Shown: piece by piece, positions 23,583 through 34,562 of the stretch | How the letters are laid out: each line of letters begins with the position of its first letter | How positions within the stretch are numbered: the first letter of the stretch is position 1 | The notes under the pieces: generated by a model | Databases searched by the model: none | Told to the model about the DNA's origin: nothing | The model's input: only the letters and a program-made list of their open reading frames with translations | Made by a program: the position numbers and the translations under genes | Assembly: GCA_012845835.1 (NCBI GenBank) | Contig: JABAKD010000028.1 | Location: 14,670,563 to 14,734,562, forward strand | Origin: Undaria pinnatifida | Taxonomy: Eukaryota; Sar; Phaeophyceae; Laminariales; Alariaceae | Reading direction: 5' to 3' | Length of the DNA stretch: 64,000 nt

Positions 23583-23842
23583 CAATTTTTGAAGTTAGGA
23601 CCTGAAATTTTGGCACGTGATTTGAATCAAGCTAAAACAAAAAGTAGAAGTGAAATGCAAAAAAAAAAAAAAAAAACGATGCACTTTTCCCCGCCTCATA
23701 CTTCAGCATTTTTTTTGGGCCGGCCGTAATATAACATTTTTTTATTTTTGTTTTTCATCCGATTTTGAATGTCTTGCTCAGCTTGTTTGAAATCACGTGT
23801 CAAAATTTCAGATCCAAACTCCAAAAATTGGGTGTGATATCG
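23583..23842. repeat. Imperfect inverted repeat, about 60-bp arms
   Basis: The left arm (about 23,583-23,650, 'cctgaaattttggcacgtga') and the right arm (about 23,780-23,842, reading reversed 'tctgaaattttgacacgtga') pair over about 60 bp with a 130-bp spacer that includes an A18 run and a T-rich stretch. The origin is unknown; it may be a foldback element or MITE remnant. Confidence 0.7.
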
Positions 23843-23859
23843 CGATATTGTCCCTATCA

Positions 23860-25060
23860 GGGCCTCTTGCCCGGCTCAGCTCGTACGCTTTCCCGCCTAA
23901 AAACACACGATACGAATAAGGCGCACAAGTGAAATGATTCAGTGTGCAAACTGAACTCACAAGGCCGCGGGTATCCACTCAACTACGGCATAGAGTTCGC
24001 CCGTTCCCACAACTGACCAACTCGCGGCTACAAACTACAGCGGTTGGGCTGCCTGCACCGTACGAACCGCACGGTAATCATGAGCACAGATGAACGCGCC
24101 TGCTGTCTGGAGTGCTGTCAGAGTGACGAGTGACGACCCGTGGGCATGAAGTGAAAAAAGAGCAATCGAAACAACAAACACCTTACAAATATCAATGGTC
24201 GCCCCGTCTTCCCCGGTTATCTGACAGGTTGCAGCCCAGCTACGACGCCCGCGCCTGAAAATTGGATATTGCGGGGGGTCGTTCCCCATGAAGGGTATAC
24301 AGCTCTACCAACTCTACAAAAATCAGTGACGTAAGTAACATGTTGTACTACCGTCTCGTGAAAAAATCCTGAAAAAAGACGATCGCTGCTCTCTTGATGA
24401 TGGTGTGCGTGCGGTTCGTGGGTCTCCGTGTGCCATCCTTCTGCTGTGGTTCTCCATGGCCGCCTCATCGTCTTAGCTCATTCGGCCCGCTCATCCGCGC
24501 TTGCTCTAGTTGACGCTCAATTCCAATCGGTTTCCCTTCTCCCCCGTCCCGAAAAACAAAATGCTCCTCGCAGATTGCGGTGCTGATCTGAAAAACAAAA
24601 GTTCTCGTTCAGGGAGAGTTTAATCCGTCTCTTCCCCGCCCGTCGACGCTCAGTCGCCCTCCTCCTTCGTTCCTTCGTCGTCGAATCCAGCCTCCTGCCG
24701 GCGCAGTTCCCTCCACTCAAACCAAGACCGCACCGTAGTGTGGCTCGTGGTGGCGCCTGCCTCCGCGCACGAGCATCCCGATTAAGCATTGCTGCTCCGC
24801 CGCTGCTGCCTAAAAAGACGCGCGAATCGTAGGTGACCATGCCTAACGCACCACGTACGACCCAACTATACCGCCACACCTAAGCCTCGCGGCCACACGC
24901 AGCAGCAAGAAGGTATCACTGCTTGAGGGTGAGTCCGGCCTTACACCCGCCAGAAAGACCCCCCCCACTCGCTACAAGCCTGCTAGGGCATGCCTCGCAG
25001 CATGCCTCACCGAGGCGGCAAGGGGAACGGAGGATATTATAGGGCACCCCAGGTCCCCTA
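23860..25060. other. GC-richer DNA of unknown origin
   Basis: The base composition is closer to coding DNA than the surroundings. A minus-strand frame at 24,517-24,879 is open for 120 residues, but it shows no motif and no convincing splice context. Either unrecognised transposon sequence or a decayed gene is possible. Confidence 0.3.
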
Positions 25061-25079
25061 TACGAAATGGCAGTTTCAG

Positions 25080-25245
25080 CTTTTTCGCGGGGGGGCGGGG
25101 GGGGGGGTTCCAACAGTTTAAGGTCGCATAACATAGGAGCTTACTGTTGTAGGCGTTGTGCTGGCTTTACTAGGCGATGGTGGAGAGGTGGCGAGAAGGA
25201 GAGGGGCGGGGGGGAAGGTTAAATTGAATTTGAAGACCACATATT
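25080..25245 (-). mobile_element. LINE 3'UTR fragment
   Basis: A G-rich tract, 'ccaacagtttaaggtcgcat', and 'ggcgatggtggagaggtggc' match the LINE UTR at 28.70-28.80 and 30.1-30.2 kb. Confidence 0.6.
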
Positions 25246-25248
25246 TTT

Positions 25249-26420
25249 ATGACTTCATTTGCCATCTGGCAATGTAGCGTAAGTGTCAAAAACCAGAAAC
25301 ATTATTAAAGAACACAACATACACAACGTCGTGTTTGTCCAACTTCGCCCTGCCGACGCCCTCCTCAGCCCAGAGCCGGGGAGGCGACCAGGGTACCCTG
25401 TTCGCGCATAACGTGGTACAGGGCTATATATGTGTGACTGTGGGTTACAGTATCTTTTTTGTTGTATTTATTCTACTTGTTTCGGCAAACCACTGATCCA
25501 ACTCGCGGGGCTGTACTCGTAGGTGGTGTCACCTTCCATTCCGGGTATTTGTCATTTCCCCATCTAACCCCCGCCATGCCAACGGTCCACGGGAGGTTTT
25601 CGGCATGACTTCTCCCTTGTATTAGCGCCTGTGTTCCCCCTCCTTTCGACAAAGGTTTGCCTTGCCACAGTACCTTTTTTCTGTGGTTTGTTTGCCGTAG
25701 AGTATTTTCTGCCTCCCCCCCTCCCCCGCCACACCGGCGGTCCGCAACAGGTTTTTGATGGGTGATTTGCCTTGTTGTAGAGTCTGCCTCTCCTTCAACT
25801 GCTTTTCTTCGCGTTTTCCTAGCTCCATAGCCAGGCCGCTAGAGGTGTGGGAGTGGATTTTGAGGAGCCGCATGTTCGACTCATGGTCTAGTTCGTACAA
25901 CCGGAGTTTCCCCGAATCTCCCATATATTTCTGCATAAGCGGCTCATCAGGGTGGGCTAGTGTTAACGTACGGCCTTGAAAGGCCTGCAATAATCTGATT
26001 TGATAGGTAATTGGCCGTTTTCGTATGATAGGTTGGCGGTATCTATTTGGGTTAGTCAGGAAATGAAACCGAAGCATGGGCCTCGGCTCTCAGAAGTCAT
26101 CCGAGGTTCTGGTGGAATCGAATAAAGCTACGTCTCTCCTAAGGCTAAGAAAGTGAGTACTCTCCGAGGACCTTCTCAATTGGCAGACCTGCAGGGGACA
26201 GTCTGTGTCCCCGCCCAATACCCTTACAGCATCCAGATGAAAGTTTGAAACGATTTTTCCAATAATTACAAACCACGAATACTAGATATACCTCCCTCTT
26301 CCTCTCCTGGCCCTGCCCCCTCCAGCCGCAAGGGCCAAGTCCTCCCACCCATACACTTCCGAAAAATATCGAACGACAACCCGCTATCCTTATAAATGGC
26401 TGGTTTGTAACTGTTGCGCG
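25249..26420. repeat. Dispersed repeat (family D) split by an insertion of about 0.9 kb
   Basis: 'catttgccatctggcaatgt' and 'aaagaacacaaca' at 25,253-25,319 continue in the copy at 32.02-32.23 kb directly into 'tccagat...gtgaaacgat'. Here that continuation begins only at about 26,228. DNA from about 25,320 to 26,227 is therefore extra in this copy, bounded by similar CAACAT / CAGCAT strings. The insert's right-hand part (about 25,960-26,215) is the inverted partner of the repeat at 2.2-2.5 kb. Confidence 0.65.
25622..26077 (-). other. Unrecognised open frame in the inserted segment
   Basis: 151 codons are open, with a charged middle (KREEKQLKERQTLQQG). No family is recognised. It lies inside the insertion that splits family D, so a mobile-element origin is the best guess. 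Part of the same DNA is repeated at 2.2-2.5 kb without the frame. Confidence 0.3.
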
Positions 26421-26910
26421 TATGTTTCAACGAGCAGAATGCCGTGCGGTGTAGCTGTTTAATACTGCTATCGATCGTGGCAGGGAAATAATCCCCGCCG
26501 TCTTGCTCTTTCTGTGCCCCTGCCCTCTTCACCCCCTCCCCCAAAACCCTACCTGTCCCACCCCCGCATACACTAACCTTGACACCTCCAACGGCAAGGG
26601 CCAAATCCTCCCCCGCATACACTGCCGAAGACGCATCGAACGACAACCCGCTGTCCATATAAATGGCTGGTTTGCAACTGCTGCGCGTGTGTTTCAACGC
26701 GCAGACGGCTGTGCGGTACTGCTGCCTGATGCTATCGGTCGTGGCGAGGAAACAGTCCCCGCCGTCTCGCTCTTTCTGTTACCCTGCCCTCTTCGTCTCC
26801 CCCTCCCAAACACCATTGCTCCCGCCGTTAACCTTGCCGCATCCAACCGCAAGGACCATGTCCGCCCCCCCCGAACACTTCCGAAGGGACATCGAATAAC
26901 ACTAAATATA
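26228..26910 (-). repeat. Tandem 267-bp repeat with an in-frame 89-residue unit
   Basis: The block containing 'aaatggctggttt' at about 26,394 recurs 267 bp later (about 26,661), a multiple of three. On the minus strand both units read LKHTR.S.KPAIY.DSGLSFD, and the parts QKE.DGGD and LA.AVG also recur, with a weaker third copy at 26,760-26,900. A fragment sits at 32.16-32.22 kb. The changes are partly silent, so the unit may once have coded for protein. The family is unknown. Confidence 0.65.
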
Positions 26911-27089
26911 AATTACTTTTATGGCAGATTATAATTTTAGGTGGAGCGGTGGGGGAGGGGTGCGCGTGTGGTGGTGGGGGGCGGGGGGCGGGGGGCGGGG
27001 ACGAAGGTGGATGCGAGCAACAAAATATTCTACTTGCGTGTTAAAAGCAGGTGCCCAATATTTCAAAGATAAACTATGAGGTGGATGGG

Positions 27090-28645
27090 AAGAAAATTGA
27101 GCATATGTGATGTTTGTATAAAACCTGTTTTTGAGGGGAACAAAATCTGACGGCTGTGGAAGGGATGCATCAGTTTATCATGTATCCTGTAAGTCGTATA
27201 TCCCGTAAGGGGAGGGCGGGGTTTGTAGCGGGGCGGTTGGGGGTTGAACGGGAAGTGGGGGGGGGGTAGTCAGTTTGTGCATGGCCGTAGTCATATGACC
27301 ATAGACCCGCGCATCCCTACTATGCCGGGACGGAGCACGTCGGATTTTCACCAACCAGGTAGGCACATTTGGATTGGGATATAGGGGTGGGGGTGGGGGT
27401 GGGGTGAGGGGGCGTACTGATTTGTTGTTTGCCTTAGTCATTTGACCATTGATTGACCACGCATGCATTGCTTTCGAGACGGAGCACCGTTCCTACTCCT
27501 AATAGCCTAATAGAGACACCTTCAACATTTGGGCGCTCATTATATATTTATAGGCCATGTATTACATAGCAACTGTTTGCTTATCCTATTCCCTTCCTGT
27601 TGCCGTCTATGGCCACAATCTATCTCCTAGTATAGCGATCGTTTTCTCGCTACTCTCTAGTCTACCAAACTCTTTCATACCACATACATACCTCTAATTT
27701 CTTCATCTCCTCCTCTAACGCATCCAGTTCCTCCTTGTATATATTTTACATTCTCCTACTATATGAGTCCTACTCTCTAAAGTTGTGCCACACGGGCACA
27801 AACTTGTAGCCACGTCCTCCTCCTCGCGACTACTGGTATATCTCTTTCTTCTTTCTGGTAGGTCCAGGTCCCCTACACGAAATCGTAGTTTCAGATTTTT
27901 CGCGTAGTTCATTGGGCCGTGCAGACACGTTTTCATTCAAATATCTTCCCTCAACCCCCCGTATATATCTAAGTGCTTCTCCTCTTTCACCCTATTTCTT
28001 AGCGCTAGCCTTTCCTTTTCTTCTACTCTTGCTTTTGCTTGTGTCTTGTACCCGCCAAACCTCTCCATTGACAGCAGCATCTACAGTACGACAGTACCAG
28101 TACCTACAGTACCTACAGTAGTACGACAGTAGTACGACAGTAGTACGACAGTACGACAGTACCTCTTTTTGGTCTCCCCCTAAACCCTTCCATATTTTCT
28201 CGACTACGTTATCCCATCTTATTCCAGCTCGCCCTTTTGTTATTTTCTTCCATACAGCCCTATCATATATGGCTGGCAACCTCCTTTATGGCATACTCTT
28301 TGCTTTATATTGCCATTTCAACTTCCTCGCGTCTCTGTTTGTTTCAAGTGGGTACATTCCTATTAAATAGTTCTGCTCTTAATACTGTATTATTACTCGT
28401 CGTACTTGAGCATCCTAGTATCTTTTTAGCTGCTGTCTGTCATCTACACTGTTTCCAGTTGTTTTGCGAACTTCGCGTTCCCTTCCCATACTTCTCACTG
28501 CATACTCTTATTTTGGTACAATAACATTAATCAGAATAAATATTTTAATCCTAGTGTCAAGGTGCGGGTCTGTTAGTATCGCCTCCATCTTGCCTACTTG
28601 TGATTTACCCTTGAAAGTTTCCTACTGCTTTCGCTACGTGTGCAT
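27090..28645 (-). mobile_element. LINE: coding region after the reverse transcriptase, and 3'UTR
   Basis: The minus strand, in several frames, carries the order seen after the reverse transcriptase of LINEs. KILGCSSTTSN (about 28,430) comes first, then YDRAVWKKITKGRAGIRWD (about 28,265-28,210). FRVGDLDLPERRKRYTSSRE precedes a CPCGTTLESRTHIVGEC zinc-knuckle-like motif (about 27,870-27,745), and the GDR.WPQTA segment (about 27,610) is the end shared with the 21.4-kb copy. The C-rich 3'UTR follows to about 27,090, but the tail hairpin is missing. Many stops and frame changes, and an inserted GTACGACAGTA-type repeat at 28,085-28,160, show it is dead. The family was recognised by pattern only; its clade is not resolved. 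Confidence 0.8.
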
Positions 28646-28679
28646 CCCAAGAGCAGCAACCCTTTTTAGAGATCTCTAC

Positions 28680-29220
28680 GCCAAGGGGGTGGGGGGGGGG
28701 GGGGGGTCAACAGTTTTAGGTGGCATAAACGTACTGTACGCGGGGTACTATAATAATAGGTATAGGCGATGGTGGGAGTGGCGGAGAAGGAGAACTAGGG
28801 GGCGCGGGGGGGAGGTTAATTTGAACTTGAAGACCAAATCATAAATTAATCGAGCTACCGCATGGATGGCTCCAAAGGTATGAAGAGTGAGGTGACATCA
28901 CCTGTCGGGTAGTGTTTATGTTTATTCTGGCAGGTTTTTTATTGTACACGAGGCGGCGGGGGAGCGGGGGGCGGGGGTTGCGTGCGTGTGTGTGTGGGGG
29001 TGATTTTTTGGTGGGGCGGCGGGGGAGGTGTGTGTGATGGTGTATGTGGGGGTGTCGGGGGAGGCGTACTTGTGTGTTGCTTGCCTTTTGGTCAGTTTAC
29101 CATTGACCACGCATCCCTTCCGAGACGGAGCACCTCTTCCTACTCCTAATGAAAACACCTCCAACATTTGGGCGCTCATTATATACGGAGGTGGATGCGA
29201 GCAGCATATTCTACCTGCGT
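28680..29220 (-). mobile_element. LINE 3'UTR fragments, two pieces
   Basis: 28,690-28,930 matches the UTR unit at 30,095-30,310, with 'atggatggctccaa' and a 'gtgtttat' block. 28,922-29,195 repeats the VVNG/ESNACVVNQ-type end segment and 'catttgggcgctcattatat' found at 21.3 and 27.5 kb. Both lie in the minus sense. Confidence 0.65.
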
Positions 29221-29615
29221 GTTAAATGCCGGTGCCCAATATTTCGAAGATAAACTATGAGGTGGATGTGAGGAACATTGCTATTACTACGTGATCTTGT
29301 TATTACGTTAATGTTAATTATTGTGCTTTTTGATTGCCGTATTAATACGAGTAGTACTGCGAATGGCACTTGCGGTGTGCTTTATACGAAGCACACCGTT
29401 CATAAGATACCTTGGTATGAATAATGCGAACGAGACTCGTGCTGATCAAAGGCATATATCTAGGTTCTGTCTGTGTGTGTCCAGGATCACTACGACGAGC
29501 AGGGGTTATTGCTTATTGCTTTTCTTCATTCCGATCATATTAATGAAATACGTGCACATATGATAGTAACAAACAGGACGAGACGCATATATATGCACAT
29601 ATTACACCAGGTGTA
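29221..29615. other. Unique AT-rich DNA between LINE pieces
   Basis: No gene, repeat partner or RNA motif is seen. Confidence 0.45.
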
Positions 29616-29619
29616 TGTA

Positions 29620-30880
29620 TATATTATAAAAATATAAATACACTCCAGCTGAGAGATCGGATATGTTGTCGAAACTCATCTTTGCAAGCTGTGTGTGATA
29701 CTCCGATCGCGCGTATTACGGGCTGTGTGTCCTCATTAAGGATAGAGGTCGGTGACTCCCCTTGCAACTACAGTGTGGCTATCAGGGGGGTGATGTTAGT
29801 CAGTCTGTGCGCGGAAACTATAAAACCCGTTTCTGAGGGGGACAAAATCTGACAGCTGTGGAAGGAAATGCATCAGTTTATCAAGTGAATCCTGTAAGTC
29901 GGATATCCGGTGAGGGGAGGGCGGAGTTTTTAAGGACGTGGGGGCCTGATTTTGATCAAAAGGGGGGGCGGGAGGGGGGGGGGGGGGGGTAGGGGACGGG
30001 TGGGGCAGGTCAATTTGTGCGTGGAAACTATAAATCCTTCTTGTGGGGGAGGAGGGGGGGATGTGGCGGGGGGGGCGGGGGACGGGGGGGGAGGGCTTTA
30101 GGTCGCACAGATGTAGGGGTTTGCTATACGCGTGGTGCTAGGTCTAGGCGATGGTGCGGGTAGTGAGGAAGGAGGGGGCGTTGGGGGCCGGGGTGGGTGG
30201 GAATTGCAGCAGCGGCATGGACGGCTCTAAAACGATGATGAGGCGATATCCAGGGCGTAGAAGTGTTTATTACTCTGGCGGATTTCGACATTAGGTGAGG
30301 CGTTAAAGCAAGAGAGAGCGAGAAAAAAAAACACTCCAGCTATGAGATCAAGGGTTTGGTCGACACTGATCTTCGCAACATTGTGTGTGATCCTCCGATC
30401 GCGCGTATTAAGCATATATGTAGGGGCTTGCTATACGCGCGGTGCTGGGTCTAGGCGATCGTGCGGGGTGTGGGGAAGGAGGGGGCGTTGGAGGGGGGGG
30501 GGGGGGGATGAATGAAAGCTACGTCATGGATGGGGCTAGAAAGATAATGCCGTGATATCAATTGCTTAGAAGTGTTTATTACTCTGGCCGATTTCGATTG
30601 TAAGTGGGGCGTTTGAACGAACCGGGCGGGGAACAAAAGGGGGGGGGGGAGAGGGCGGAGATGAGTTGGAGCTACGGCATGGATGGCTTGATGGATAATG
30701 AGATGATATCAGCTGGCTGGTAGTGTTCACTACTCTGGTAGATTTTTATTTCAGGTGGGGCGTTTGAACAAGAGGGATCGTGGGGGGGGGGGGGGGGGCG
30801 AGCATTTCAATATGTGCGCGGAAACTATAAACTCTTAAAGAGGACGAATCTGACGGTTGCAGCAAGAAGACACCCATTTA
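29620..30880 (-). mobile_element. LINE 3'UTR with tail and tandem UTR units
   Basis: The hairpin tail at 29,642-29,700 leads into a complete UTR like that at 22.85-23.26 kb. The rest is at least three tandem copies of a unit of 200-300 bp with 'gctatacgcg(t/c)ggtgct', 'atggatgg' or 'atggacgg', and 'gtgtttattactctgg', plus a second tail-like motif at 30,332-30,395. G runs separate the units. The sense strand is minus. Confidence 0.7.
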
Positions 30881-31039
30881 TATCACCCGCCTGGTAATGT
30901 TTACTATCCTAGAAGATTTGATGTTACATGTAGTATGCAACCCAGTTCTTGGGTGTAGTAAACAACGTGTTGAAAGCTTCATAATTTGTTATTGTACATC
31001 GTAGATCGAAAGATAGAATATTTCAAGCGATAGTATATA

Positions 31040-31690
31040 TATATATACTCTCGAAATCCGCCAGAGTAATAAACACTTCCACGCCCTGGGTATATCGCCT
31101 CGTTATCGTTTCAGAGCCGTCCATGCCGCTGCTGCAATTCCCACCCACCCCCGTCCCCAACGCCCCCTCCTTCCCCACCACCCGCACCATCGCCTAGACC
31201 TAGCACCACGCGTATAGCAAACCCCTACATCTATGCGACCTAAAGCCCTCCCCGCCCTCCCCCACAAGAAATATTTATAGTTTCCACGCACATATAGACC
31301 TGCCCCACCCGTCCCCTACCCCCCCTCCCCCCCTCCCGCCCCCCTTTTGTTCAAAATCAGGCCCCCACGTCCTTATAAACTCCGCCCTCCCCTCACCGGA
31401 TATTCGACTTACGGGATTCACTTGATAAACTGATGCATATCCTTCCACACCTACCTGTCAGATTTCGTCCCCCTCAGAAACGGGTTTTATAGTTTCCGTG
31501 AACAGACTGACTAACATCACCCTGTTGACCCTGATAGCTACACTGTAGTTGCAAGGGGAGTCGCCGACCTATCTCCTTAATGAGGACACACAACTCGTAA
31601 TGCGCGCGATCGGAGTATCACACACAGCTTGCAAAGATGAGTTTCGACAAAATCTTTGATCTCTCAGCTGGAGTGTATTTTAATTTTTAT
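31040..31690 (+). mobile_element. LINE 3'UTR and tail
   Basis: The same order as 3.66-4.29 and 55.85-56.49 kb: UTR unit, C runs, 'cagatttcgtccccctcaga', 'gaccctgatagctacactgt', and tail hairpin 31,625-31,682. It ends 'ggagtgtattttaatttt'. It is about 90% similar by eye to the 56-kb copy. Confidence 0.75.
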
Positions 31691-32012
31691 AATATACTCT
31701 ACACATGGCGTGTGCATCACCATCATCATCATCACCATCGCCATAATGATCAAAGAATACCCCATCCATGAGCACTATGTTGTCGGAGGGCAATAGTAAC
31801 AATAATGCTAATAGTAATAACAATATTATTATAGTAATAAGAGTAATGAAAGTACCCCCCACCTCAGGCTTAGCCTCGTTCTTATATCTGGCCACCAACA
31901 GAGGTGGTGTGCAACATTGACATCTTGTATCATTGTAGCATTGAATCATTGTATCACTTAGATCTTATGTCGATGTGTAACATTAGCATTGTATCATTGT
32001 ATCATTAATATT

Positions 32013-32230
32013 ATTTCATTTGCCATCTGACAATGTAGCGTGAGTGTCAAAAACCATAAACATGATGAAAGAACACAACATCCAGATCAACGTGTGAAAC
32101 GATGTTTCCAACAATTACAAACTACGAATACTATATGTACCTCTCCCTGTTCTCCTATGATGGCCCTGCCCCCTCAGCCGCAAGGGCCAAGTCCTGCCCC
32201 CCATACACTCCCGAAGAGCCAAACAATCAT
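32013..32230 (+). repeat. Dispersed repeat family D, unsplit copy
   Basis: 'catttgccatctgacaatgt', then 'catccagatcaacgtgtgaa' and 'cagccgcaagggccaagtcc' lie next to each other. In the 25-26 kb copy these parts are separated by 0.9 kb. ATTGTATC-type short repeats flank it (31,925-32,010 and 32,230-32,255). Confidence 0.7.
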
Positions 32231-32352
32231 TGTATCATTGTATCATTGTATCACTTAGATCTTATATGTTGATGGCTAGATTTCTGTCGGAACGGCATCT
32301 TCTACGCTATGATACTCTAATAATAATGCTAACAACAGCAGTATTCCGGCAG

Positions 32353-32490
32353 CAATGTGAATGTGAATGTGAATGTGAATGTGAATGTGAATGTGAATGT
32401 GAATGTGAATGTGAATGTGAATGTGAATGTGAATGTGAATGTGAATGTGAATGTGAATGTGAATGTGAATGTGAATGTGAATGTGAATGG
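32353..32490 (+). repeat. (GTGAAT)23 microsatellite
   Basis: About 23 perfect hexamer units. Perfect arrays of this length are usually young and length-variable. Confidence 0.97.
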
Positions 32491-32546
32491 CTACACACAG
32501 CTAGTTAGTGTAGTTACGCGAGGGTGTTCATTAAGCAATTAGTGGG

Positions 32547-32620
32547 GTATTAGTCCGTTTGACCACTTGCAGTTGGTTAACCAATAGCTTACCCAAACTA
32601 AGCCTTATAACACTCTTCTC
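32547..32620 (+). repeat. Direct repeat, left copy
   Basis: 'gtattagtccgttt', 'gaccacttgca', 'ggttaaccaat' and 'gcttacccaaactaagcctt' recur in the same order at 32,841-32,915. The two copies bracket a SINE-like segment. Confidence 0.85.
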
Positions 32621-32744
32621 CCCTGAAACGGCGGGACAGCAGGTCGGCCGGATATACGGGCGGACCTGTCAATTATCCAAGCCGTTTTATTTCCTGGGCA
32701 TACCGGAGAGTATTTTGCAAGTTCGATATATATGGGGAAAGTCT

Positions 32745-32830
32745 GAAAAGTTTATTATTATTGTGGATGGTGGGGATCGAACCCACGACCCAAAAAACCC
32801 ATGGTCTGTCGACGACGCCATTTGTTAAGG
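32745..32830 (-). mobile_element. tRNA-derived SINE head
   Basis: The minus strand reads TGGCGTCGTCGAC (A-box-like), an anticodon-arm-like stem, then GTGGGTTCGATCCCCAC, a perfect five-pair T arm with the B-box sequence. An acceptor 5' strand is not paired, so a functional tRNA is unlikely. A degraded relative lies at 2.18-2.22 kb. Confidence 0.6.
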
Positions 32831-32840
32831 TATTATTAGC

Positions 32841-32915
32841 CGGGTATTAGTCCGTTTAATGACCACTTGCAATAATAGGTTAACCAATATTGCTTACCCA
32901 AACTAAGCCTTAGAA
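32841..32915 (+). repeat. Direct repeat, right copy
   Basis: The partner of 32,547-32,620 with short indels ('taat', 'aataata', 'att'). It is longer than a usual target-site duplication, so a tandem duplication with the SINE inside is more likely. Confidence 0.85.
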
Positions 32916-34105
32916 CAAGGGCGCCCAGAAAGAAATCACCACATGACCCACACTAATCCCGCCCTCCGCCGTTCCCCCCCCCCGCCCGCCGCTCCCGCCG
33001 CCCCTGGAGGGCCAAAAAAACAATGGTGGTTATCGCCATACCAAGTATAGTGGGGAGCCCCCAATAATAATATCTATAGACTCTTGCAGCAGAGCGCCGG
33101 TTGAATAGATGTTCTATTTCCATCGGAACGGCATCTACGCTATATTGTCGGAGGGCAAAAAATATAATGAAAATATTTAAAGTGCTCTATATTGCGCTCT
33201 ATTATAGACTTTGCTCTATTACCACTGCTCTATCATGCTGCCGGTGAAATCGCTTGGCACGACTGGACCAATCCATCCTATTAATAGTAAGCCATTAACA
33301 GCAGCAGTAACCCTATTTATTCCCAATATTGACGGTGCCTTCCCAAGTTAGCCTAGCTTAAGTTAGGGTACACTACGAAGTTGCAGGGTACCACTGGGCC
33401 GGTAGATTGGGGTGGCACATACCACACCACACCGGCATTATCGTACACACCGGCATTATCGGGAGCCCCCCGCTTCATCGCCGTCCAACCTTTCGCTTTA
33501 TCGCACACGACGGTGATGTTTTGCCCTTTTAAGACATACTGGTATGATACATGCGCAAGGAAGTCTGGCTGTTCCGAGCACCGGTTTAATTTTCCGTGAG
33601 GTATTCGGCTCTACAAATATGGCTGAAAGAGAATATGCGCGGTCGGGTTCCATATAAATCACGCGGCGTTCGTGAGGGAGGGAATGAACATGACCCACCC
33701 CCTAGTCAGCGAATCACTTGGTTTTAGTGCGGCGGACCCCCCCGCCCCCCTCCCAGTGGCCCGAATGGGAAAAAAACAACACGATGAATCATGGGCGTTT
33801 TTATTGTTTTGTGCGCCTTCGGTATAGCAACAGTTGTTGAACTTTTAGTTTCCCTGCTGCTGCTGCTTAGGGCTAGGCCCTCGTGGGTCTTTTTGTCACG
33901 AGAGGGCCGGCAGCAGTGTCAACGTGTTGCGGCTTGCTGCAACGCCACGAACAAAAGTGGATAACACACCACACCGCAGGCGAAAAAACAAGAAAAGGAG
34001 CCTTTTTGTTTTTATTCACAGCAGGCGCATCAAGGAAATACAAATAGCACCTGTTTACCCCAGTTACCGGCTGTATTGATAGTACTAACAGCCAGTACAG
34101 TACCA
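32916..34105. other. Intergenic, nothing recognised
   Basis: It contains a C-rich tract (32,975-33,005) and a fragment 'cggaacggcatctacgctat' shared with 32.29-32.31 kb. No gene or RNA is supported. Confidence 0.45.
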
Positions 34106-34109
34106 GCTA

Positions 34110-34390
34110 GTTACTATTGATACAAATAATACTATTAATAGTGTTAATAGTGCTGATACTATTAATAGTGCTAATAGTATTAACAGTGTTGACAGTATTA
34201 ATACTATTATATGAATAGTATTAATACTATTAATAGTGACATCAATAGTATGAATAGTATTAATAGTACGGTTAGTATTAATAGTATGAATAGTATTACT
34301 AGTGTTAATACTGTTAATAGTATGAATAGTATTGACAGGATTAATACTATTTATAGCATTAATAGTATTAATAGCATGAATTGTATTATT
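34110..34390 (+). repeat. Degenerate (TATTAATAG)n array
   Basis: About 30 units of a 9-bp repeat with variants. The translated Asn/Ser/Ile-rich frame is a repeat artefact. Confidence 0.9.
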
Positions 34391-34455
34391 CGTCCGTTAC
34401 CCCTTGATTGGGGACAAATATGTTGGAAAAGGTATGGGAACGTCTTAGCATCCCT

Positions 34456-34562
34456 GCCGGGGGGGGAGGGAAGACCGAAAGACCTGTGACCAATGCCTGT
34501 GGCCATGGCCTTGTCTACAAGGGTCCACAACATGGCTGAGGGTAAAAGCTGTTACTAGTATT
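34456..34562 (+). repeat. Inverted repeat left arm downstream of PEX7
   Basis: 'gacctgtgaccaatgcctgt' and 'caagggtccacaacatggct' pair with the reverse complement of 35,147-35,249, about 85-90% by eye over about 105 bp. The spacer is about 585 bp. Confidence 0.85.

Noticed and set aside
24517-24879. Arg-rich open frame of 120 codons
   Set aside because: GC-rich DNA with few stops by composition; no motif, and no start or splice support.
32230-32508. Cys-Glu or Asn-Val repeat protein
   Set aside because: It is the (GTGAAT)23 array read in different frames.
32745-32830. Functional tRNA gene
   Set aside because: The T arm is perfect, but the acceptor 5' strand does not pair and the D arm is poor; a SINE head is more likely.
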